From assembly GCA_016180165.1 (NCBI GenBank), contig JACPBU010000128.1:1-17082 (forward strand): a stretch of DNA of 17,082 bases, read 5' to 3'. Position 1 is the stretch's first letter. Each line of letters starts with the position of its first letter. Positions 12,440 through 17,082 of this stretch are shown here, piece by piece. The translations under genes and the position numbers were made by a program. The notes under the pieces are model-generated. The model was not told the origin of the DNA, searched no databases, and saw only the letters and a list, made by a program, of their open reading frames with translations. This DNA comes from Candidatus Woesearchaeota archaeon (GTDB lineage Archaea; Nanobdellota; Nanobdellia; Woesearchaeales; JACPBV01).

Positions 12440-13369
12440 TCAGATTTCCTTCTCGATGAGGTATTCTCGCTTATCATGTTGATAATAATCTTTTACCATG
12501 ATGTCTACCATTATTCCCAGCATGAAAAATTGGATTCCCAATAATGTCAGTAGCATGACCAGCAGCAGCAGGGGCCTTCCCCATAAGGCGATGTTATACA
12601 GGATTTTCATGGCAACAAGATAAATCCCGATAACCGAGCCCGCCATGAAGGATGCGATCCCTATGGTTCCAAACAGGTGCATTGGTTTTGTCGAGTATTT
12701 TATCCAAAAACCGGCCGTTAGGAGATCAAGCAGCCCCCTGATGACGCGCAGTGCGCCATACTTTGTCCTTCCAAATTTTCTCGCCCTGTGGTTAACTTTG
12801 GCTTCACAAACCTTAAATCCCCTCCAGAGGAGCAGGAGAGGGATGAAGCGGTGCATCTCTCCAAAAAGCTGGAGATCCTTGAGGCACTCTTTCCTGTAGA
12901 TCTTAAGTGAGCAGCCAGAATCATGGACATTTTCGCCTGTAATCATCCTCCTCAACCAGTTTGCGGCACTGGACACCAGCCTCTTTCCAGCAGGATCAGC
13001 CCTGTTATAGCGCCATCCGGAGACGCAATCGCAGCCTTCCTTAAGCTTTGCATAAAGCTGGGGAATATCGCTGGGATCATTCTGAAGATCAGCGTCCATG
13101 ACCACAACAGTATCTCCCCTGGAGGACCTGAAGGCAATATCCAGGACTATGGTCTGGCCAACGTTTTTTCTCAGCTTGATGGCTCTGAGGCTTTTCTCAT
13201 TTTCTTTTATCCGCTTCAGGACTTCAAAAGAATCATCTGTGCTTCCATCATCCAATATTAGGATTTCATAGGATAACCTGAGTTTTTCCAAGGCTGGCTT
13301 CAGCTCCGAAATCAGCACGGGAAGATTTTCAGCTTCATTGAAAGCCGGTATGATGACGGTTAAATCCAT
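12440..13369 (-). CDS. Family 2 glycosyltransferase, polyprenyl-phosphate type (DPM1/GtrB-like)
   Basis: The 309-residue protein has an N-terminal GT-A domain: VIIPAFNE (5-12), LILDDGSTDD (37-46) and the metal-binding MDADLQNDP (91-99), with HDSGCSLKIYR (149-159) forming the acceptor loop. Two membrane helices follow (about 232-257 and 266-291). This matches DPM1/GtrB/ArnC-like enzymes that move a sugar from a nucleotide donor to dolichyl or undecaprenyl phosphate on the cytoplasmic face. The sugar cannot be deduced. A minus-strand TTTTTAAA at 13392-13399 lies about 26 bp from the ATG, predicting a leaderless mRNA. The ACP-like and small CxxC genes lie upstream on the same strand. The product could feed N-glycosylation, for example of the sequon-rich lipoprotein at 9199-9585. 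Confidence 0.9.
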   Translation of the reverse strand: MDLTVIIPAFNEAENLPVLISELKPALEKLRLSYEILILDDGSTDDSFEVLKRIKENEKSLRAIKLRKNVGQTIVLDIAFRSSRGDTVVVMDADLQNDPSDIPQLYAKLKEGCDCVSGWRYNRADPAGKRLVSSAANWLRRMITGENVHDSGCSLKIYRKECLKDLQLFGEMHRFIPLLLLWRGFKVCEAKVNHRARKFGRTKYGALRVIRGLLDLLTAGFWIKYSTKPMHLFGTIGIASFMAGSVIGIYLVAMKILYNIALWGRPLLLLVMLLTLLGIQFFMLGIMVDIMVKDYYQHDKREYLIEKEI

Positions 13370-13391
13370 GCTGGTGATGAGCAGGAATTAG

Positions 13392-13399
13392 TTTAAAAA
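13392..13399 (-). promoter_or_regulatory. TATA element of the GT2 gene
   Basis: TTTTTAAA on the minus strand is at leaderless distance from the ATG at 13369, giving this gene its own promoter downstream of the ACP-like gene. Confidence 0.5.
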
Positions 13400-13434
13400 C
13401 CTTTGCTCGAATTTTGTAAATGGTCGGCAGAAGA

Positions 13435-13671
13435 TTAGGGAGAAAGGGGAGAGTCTGCAACCGACTCCAGGAGGCTGCCAAACGTAACAACATTCTCCAG
13501 GTGCTCAACGCGCACGCCAAATCTGGATTCAAGGGCAGCTATGAACTGGTAAAAACGGACAGAAGAGTAATCCGCAAGGGCAGTGTCATCAAGGGCAAGG
13601 CTTTCAGTGACCCTTTCAAGGGGAACATCCCAGAATTTGGAAAAGAACTGCCGCAATTGCTCTTTTTTCAT
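13435..13671 (-). CDS. Acyl-carrier-protein-like protein, variant attachment motif
   Basis: The 78-residue protein has the length and pattern of an acyl carrier protein: an opening helix (MKKEQLRQFFSKFWDV), an acidic loop, then YSSVRFYQFIAALESRFGV (35-53) and a final helix. Aligned to the ACP at 14250 through the shared A-x-LE and F-x-V residues, its YSSV replaces WDSF. The serine that would carry phosphopantetheine is kept, but the preceding Asp is Ser. It may be a functional carrier, a specialised variant or a non-loaded ACP-like protein. A Shine-Dalgarno GAGGG (around 13675-13680) supports ATG 13671. It starts 16 bp after the small CxxC gene, so they probably form one operon. Confidence 0.7.
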   Translation of the reverse strand: MKKEQLRQFFSKFWDVPLERVTESLALDDTALADYSSVRFYQFIAALESRFGVRVEHLENVVTFGSLLESVADSPLSP

Positions 13672-13687
13672 ATTCCCTCTTTTTTAA

Positions 13688-13828
13688 CTACCAGCCTTGG
13701 AAACAAGTAGGGCATAATAGCTCCTCCCTGCCATCTTCTCTGGCAATTTTTAAGAGAAACTCACACACCCCGTCCTTCTTGAGCCTTGACAGTGGCACTA
13801 AACATTTTGAACATGCAATCTGCTCCAT
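13688..13828 (-). CDS. 46-residue CxxC/CxxC putative zinc-ribbon protein
   Basis: This is a short gene of unknown function. The translation carries CSKC (6-9) and CPTC (39-42), with a fifth cysteine at 22. The two CxxC knuckles, 29 residues apart, fit a small zinc ribbon. The ATG at 13828 has GAGGG about 9 nt upstream, and an in-frame TGA immediately precedes the site, so the start is well bounded. TATA-like sequence (GGATAAAAT and AAATATAGG) lies around 13846-13866. The stop is 16 bp before the ACP-like gene, and both face the same way. It may be a partner or regulator of that ACP. Confidence 0.65.
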   Translation of the reverse strand: MEQIACSKCLVPLSRLKKDGVCEFLLKIAREDGREELLCPTCFQGW

Positions 13829-14217
13829 CCAGTGTATCCCTCATTGAATTTTATCCTATATTTGCGTCACGAAACAATTATAGCTAACGACACAAATATG
13901 TCAAAAACCGCAAAAGTAATAATAATTTGTTACGGTTTTTTAGCACTAAGCATTCTGCGGAATGCTTATGTTTAGACAAGAGTATGTCGTTTGCTTATCC
14001 CACAGGGATACAAAAAACCCATGTTTTTTCGTATTACAAACGGACAACTATTGCTCATTTATTTTTGTCCACTAATATAGGTGGCCGGCAATACGCCAGG
14101 GGAACATCTGATAATCCCCTTAATGTGCGAATGCAAGGCTGCCCTGTAGTGGCGCAAGTAAACAATCTGGCAAAATGCACGGCTGTTCTTGCAATGGTGG
14201 AAAGGAAAGATAACATA
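13829..14217. other. Gene-free region between the divergent ACP arms, with serial hairpins
   Basis: No credible gene is visible. Seven stem-loops follow one another: AAAAACCG/CGGTTTTT (13903-13940), TAAGCATTC/GAATGCTTA with TGCG loop (13947-13968), GACA/TGTC (13975-13988), TATCCC/GGGATA (13996-14010), A6/T6 (14012-14029), GGACAA/TTGTCC (14042-14070) and GGGGA/TCCCC (14099-14119). They could belong to a structured non-coding RNA, a leader or a decayed mobile element. An ORF across the region (13927-14262, TTG start) reads through the hairpins and promoter and is not believed. Confidence 0.5.
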
Positions 14218-14225
14218 TTTAAATA
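14218..14225 (+). promoter_or_regulatory. TATA element of the ACP-MaoC-SDR-FkbH operon
   Basis: TTTAAATA is centred about 28 bp upstream of the ATG at 14250, so the mRNA should be leaderless or nearly so. Confidence 0.65.
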
Positions 14226-14249
14226 CATTTCCGTTCTGGTTGGGAGAAC

Positions 14250-14489
14250 ATGGAGTCTTTAAGAAGATTAATTGCCCGTATCTTGGATGTTCCAGAGGCC
14301 AGCATTACTGACGAAGCTTCTCCAGAGACTATCCCTTCATGGGACTCTTTCAATGGCCTTATGATGGTTGCAGAACTCGAAAAAAACTTTAAGGTAAAAT
14401 TTACTATAAGTGAGGTCATGTCGGTAACAAAAGTGGCAGACATAAGGGTTGCCCTTAAAAGGCATGGTGTCGATGATTCCATCATGTGA
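14250..14489 (+). CDS. Acyl carrier protein
   Basis: The 79-residue protein has the typical size and helix pattern of a discrete acyl carrier protein. The attachment motif is S-W-D-S-F, with S33 expected to take the 4'-phosphopantetheine arm, followed by the helix FNGLMMVAELEKNFKV. It would carry an acyl or glyceryl group as a thioester for the downstream enzymes. Archaea normally lack type II fatty acid synthesis and ACPs, so the protein is probably dedicated to this cluster. It also requires a phosphopantetheinyl transferase, which is not in the window. It begins the operon, and the MaoC gene follows with almost no gap. Confidence 0.88.
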   Translation: MESLRRLIARILDVPEASITDEASPETIPSWDSFNGLMMVAELEKNFKVKFTISEVMSVTKVADIRVALKRHGVDDSIM

Positions 14490-14507
14490 ATGGGAGGATT
14501 TGAAAAT

Positions 14508-14924
14508 ATGAACGAGATGGTGTATGGGGAAATAGCCCTTGGGCAGAAGGCTTCATTTTCACGTGCCATCACCCGGAAAGAGGTAGATCAGTTCACCCAG
14601 CTCTCTCAGGACTGCAATCCCCTTCACATAGATGCAGAATATGCTTCAAAGACAGAATGGAAACGCCCGGTGGTCTATGGATTCCTTCAAAGCAGCCTCT
14701 TGTCTAAGCTTATTGGGGAGTATCTGCCGGGAAAATTTGCTTTGTTGCTTGCAGCAGAATTACAATGGAAACACCCTTGTTTTGTAGGTGACATGCTTAA
14801 CATCAAGGGGGAGGTTATTCAAAAGGTTGATGCAGCCAAGGTTATAAAAATAAAGGCGTCCATAGAAAATCAGCATGGGCAGGTGCTGACCACTGCACTG
14901 CTCACAGCAAAGGTATTGAAATGA
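14508..14924 (+). CDS. MaoC-like hot-dog (R)-hydratase/dehydratase
   Basis: The 138-residue protein has a single hot-dog fold. The hydratase signature is visible as QLSQDCNPLHIDAEYAS (31-47), where D35 and H40 are the expected catalytic pair. The usual V-x-HG after it reads VVYG (55-58), a His-to-Tyr change. MaoC-like enzymes add or remove water at the 2,3 double bond of enoyl or 3-hydroxyacyl thioesters; some members are only binding or structural domains. ATG 14508 is favoured because GGGAGG lies 10 nt upstream; the ATG at 14490, 6 codons earlier, overlaps that site. The stop overlaps the next gene as ATGA, so expression is coupled. Its substrate is probably bound to the adjacent ACP. Confidence 0.85.
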   Translation: MNEMVYGEIALGQKASFSRAITRKEVDQFTQLSQDCNPLHIDAEYASKTEWKRPVVYGFLQSSLLSKLIGEYLPGKFALLLAAELQWKHPCFVGDMLNIKGEVIQKVDAAKVIKIKASIENQHGQVLTTALLTAKVLK

Positions 14925-15595
14925 AAAAAATGCTTATCCTCGGTGTGACGGGGGTATTGGGAAAGGCAGTTGCAGAAATAGCCAAGTCCAGGTCATGGGA
15001 TGTTGTCGGGACATACCGCAGGGCTTGTCCGGAAGATAAGTTTTTTGATGGTGTAGCGATGCATAAATTGGATATGGCGAGTAAGATATCTATTGGTGAT
15101 TTCCTTAAAGAGGTAGAGGGGGTGCAATGGGATGCAGTAGTCAACACGGTTGCAAACACTCTCTTTTTTAATAGGTTTGAAAAAACCCCCCCTGAAGTTT
15201 TCGAGCAGGATATGAAGATTAATGTCCTCGGTTGGGTTTCTGTGCTCCAGGGCATTCTTCCATCGATGAAAAGAGATGCTTCCATCATTTTTGTCCTTAC
15301 CCAGATGGTTGGCAATGCTCCGAAAAAATATTTCTCATCCTACACAGCCTCAAAATACGCGCTGCTTGGCCTCATGTATGCCCTTGCAGATGAATACCCC
15401 CAGATCCGCTGGAATGCCGTTTCGCCGGGGCTTTTTGATTCTGGGTATATTAAAGGTCTCCCGGAGATGATGAAAGAATCATACCGGCTTAAATACCGTA
15501 ATCTTGTTGATCCTCATGATATTGCTCGGGAGGTGCTCCGGCTTATCGGCGATAGGGCAAGTAATGGCCGGAATAGTGTAATTCTGCCAAAATGA
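14921..15595 (+). CDS. Short-chain dehydrogenase/reductase
   Basis: The 224-residue SDR protein has the N-terminal nucleotide-binding glycines G8, G11 and G14 (ILGVTGVLG) and the catalytic pair Y141 and K145 (YTASKYALLG), with NAVSPG after it. The residue at the usual catalytic serine position appears to be Thr (T127 in FVLTQM) or is shifted. An NAD(P)-dependent reduction or oxidation of a carbonyl or alcohol is expected. In this operon the likely substrate is a 3-oxo or 3-hydroxyacyl group on ACP, or a sugar. Its ATG and stop each overlap the neighbouring gene by 4 nt. Confidence 0.88.
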   Translation: MKKMLILGVTGVLGKAVAEIAKSRSWDVVGTYRRACPEDKFFDGVAMHKLDMASKISIGDFLKEVEGVQWDAVVNTVANTLFFNRFEKTPPEVFEQDMKINVLGWVSVLQGILPSMKRDASIIFVLTQMVGNAPKKYFSSYTASKYALLGLMYALADEYPQIRWNAVSPGLFDSGYIKGLPEMMKESYRLKYRNLVDPHDIAREVLRLIGDRASNGRNSVILPK

Positions 15596-17082
15596 AAGAG
15601 CAAAACGGAAAAGCGGTCAAAGTTGCCTTAGTGGGTTCGTACACTCTTGGTAATATTGAGAAGCCGCTTCATGAGGCATTAGCCGCCCATGGATTTATTC
15701 CCATGATCCAGTGTGGAGAATATGGCCAATTCATTCAGGAATTGCTAACACCTGGCTCTTTCCTGTATTCTTTCAATCCAGACATAATATGCATTGCACT
15801 TTCCACCAGGACATTTTTAAGTGAAGTCGAGTTCAAGGTGATTGATGGAGCCGGGAAAGAATACATCGAAGAAAAGATGAGATCCCTTAAAGAGGCAGTA
15901 CAGTCCTATAAAGGGGATGCGATGATTTTCCTTACCAGCCTGGACATTCCTGCATACTCTCCTTATGGCTTTGCGGATTCCAATTCCCGTGGATTAAAGG
16001 GCATGATAAGGGAAGCAAATAACAGCCTTGCCTCCTTGTCTGATTCCGGGCACGTTTCTATTGTTGACTTTGATAGTATAGCCTCTACCATCGGAAAGGA
16101 TCGTTTGACGGATGAAAAACTATTTTATTTGGGCAAGATCTTCCTTTCAGAAGAGGCCGCAAGGATTTTTTCTAAGGAGATTGCATCGTTGATCAATGCG
16201 GCCTTTGGAAACAGCAAGAAGTGCCTGGTTGTTGATCTGGACAACACTCTTTGGGGGGGCGTTATTGGAGAAGATGGGATTGAAAATGTCCAGTTGGGCG
16301 ATACTAACCTGGGGGTTATCTACCAGGAAATACAGAAGATCATTAAGAACTTCAGGAAGACGGGGATACTTTTGGCTATTGCCTCAAAAAATAATGAGCA
16401 GGACGTATTGCCGATGCTTAATGACCATAAGCATATGATCCTAAAAGATGAGGATTTTATTGCTAAGCGTATAAACTGGCAGGATAAGTCAAATAACATC
16501 AAAGAGATTGCAGAAGAGCTGAATATCGGTTTAGGCAGTATTGTGGTGCTTGATGATAACCCCGTCGAACGCCTTGAAATCAGGGAGCACCTCCCCCAGG
16601 TAGAGGTTATTGAGGCTCCAGAAGATATTGCCGAATGGCCTATGATGCTTCGAAGGTTGCCTTTTTTTGCTAGGCTGGAACTGACTGAAGAGGACAAAAA
16701 GCGCCATGAGATGTATATGGCTGAAGGGGAAAGGATGGCCTTGAAAAAAACAGTTTCAGTGGAGCAGTATCTTTTCCAATTGGATATAGCTATTACTCTC
16801 CAGCAAAATCCGGCCCAGGAAATTGACAGGATAACTCAGTTGATTAACAAGACCAACCAATTTAATCTTTGCACAAAGCGGTATACGCATGACCAGGTCA
16901 GGAATATTATCAGCAGCAGTGATTGCCTTTTGACTGCTGTTCGGGCAAGGGATAAATTTGGAGATATGGGGCTTGTGGGAGTCATCATCATCCGAACAGA
17001 TTCCGGGGAATACCACATTGATACTTTTCTGTTGAGCTGCCGTGTACTGGCAAGAAAGATTGAGGACCAATTTCTGCAGGAG
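15592..17082 (+). CDS. FkbH-like HAD-IIIC protein (partial, 3' end beyond window)
   Basis: The frame is open from ATG 15592 to the window end, 497 codons, so the C-terminus is cut off. Residues 1-200 form the N-terminal SGNH-like part. The HAD domain follows, with motif I VVDLDNTLWGG (D215 and D217), motif II AIASKN with K266, and the acidic motif LDDNP (320-324). The last part is GNAT-like: NKTNQFNLCTKRY (419-431), FGDMGLVGV and TFLLSCRVLARK. This is the FkbH arrangement. Characterised FkbH proteins dephosphorylate 1,3-bisphosphoglycerate and load the glyceryl group onto an ACP; related ones occur in surface-polysaccharide clusters. The ACP four genes upstream in the same operon is the likely partner. 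The start overlaps the SDR stop (ATGA). Confidence 0.9.
   Translation, partial: MKEQNGKAVKVALVGSYTLGNIEKPLHEALAAHGFIPMIQCGEYGQFIQELLTPGSFLYSFNPDIICIALSTRTFLSEVEFKVIDGAGKEYIEEKMRSLKEAVQSYKGDAMIFLTSLDIPAYSPYGFADSNSRGLKGMIREANNSLASLSDSGHVSIVDFDSIASTIGKDRLTDEKLFYLGKIFLSEEAARIFSKEIASLINAAFGNSKKCLVVDLDNTLWGGVIGEDGIENVQLGDTNLGVIYQEIQKIIKNFRKTGILLAIASKNNEQDVLPMLNDHKHMILKDEDFIAKRINWQDKSNNIKEIAEELNIGLGSIVVLDDNPVERLEIREHLPQVEVIEAPEDIAEWPMMLRRLPFFARLELTEEDKKRHEMYMAEGERMALKKTVSVEQYLFQLDIAITLQQNPAQEIDRITQLINKTNQFNLCTKRYTHDQVRNIISSSDCLLTAVRARDKFGDMGLVGVIIIRTDSGEYHIDTFLLSCRVLARKIEDQFLQE

Noticed and set aside
14055..14216. About 53-codon minus-strand frame opposite the ACP promoter
   Set aside because: It starts at the ACP TATA element, has no Shine-Dalgarno site and its composition is not protein-like.
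13927..14262. 111-codon plus-strand frame with TTG start
   Set aside because: It runs through several hairpins and the TATA element of the ACP operon and overlaps the ACP start; the translation looks like no protein family.

Overview
The window looks archaeal. Most genes start 22-32 bp downstream of an A/T-rich TATA element (TTTATATA, TTTAAATA, TTTTTATA), often so close that the mRNA would be leaderless. Other genes carry purine-rich Shine-Dalgarno sites, and terminators are T-rich tracts. Gene content (LemA + GIDE-domain pair, archaeal-type glutamate dehydrogenase, YkgJ cysteine-cluster protein, ACT-domain protein, many small lipoproteins and membrane proteins) fits a DPANN lineage such as Woesearchaeota. 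That placement is inference, because no rRNA or ribosomal protein is present. No tRNA, rRNA or CRISPR array was seen.

Layout. 1-1340: a small His-rich glycine-zipper membrane protein, a possible 25-residue leader peptide and an FTR1-family iron permease. 1372-3089 (minus): a GIDE-domain membrane protein and LemA, separated by a 231-bp MITE-like element with inverted ends, an 8-bp direct repeat and internal covarying hairpins. 3122-4604: an overlapping three-gene operon of a cupredoxin lipoprotein and two uncharacterised membrane proteins. 4660-5861 (minus): an RBBP9-like serine hydrolase and a PmtA-like methyltransferase. 6076-7083: a classical class I fructose-bisphosphate aldolase. 7281-9212: glutamate dehydrogenase and a YkgJ protein. 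9199-10333 (minus): a coiled-coil lipoprotein rich in N-glycosylation sequons and a two-part ACT-domain protein. 10448-11815: a bifunctional N-acetylglutamate synthase/kinase-like protein. 11979-12416: a membrane-anchored thioredoxin-fold protein that has lost its CxxC. 12440-13828 (minus): a polyprenyl-phosphate-type GT2 glycosyltransferase, an acyl-carrier-like protein and a 46-residue CxxC/CxxC protein. 14250-17082: acyl carrier protein, MaoC-like hydratase, SDR and an FkbH-like HAD protein that runs off the window.

How the genes may work together. The right end is the most unusual part. Archaea normally do not use acyl carrier proteins, yet two ACP-like genes lie in divergent arms, one followed by overlapping MaoC, SDR and FkbH genes. 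FkbH homologues load glyceryl groups from 1,3-bisphosphoglycerate onto ACP, so the cluster may build a short carrier-bound acyl group for a surface glycan or lipid. The neighbouring GT2 gene is compatible with that idea. At the left end, the promoters of the His-rich/FTR1 unit and of the cupredoxin unit share a TATA element and a palindrome-containing 21-bp block at spacings that differ by 10 bp, about one helical turn. This suggests one regulator, possibly metal-responsive, for iron and copper functions.
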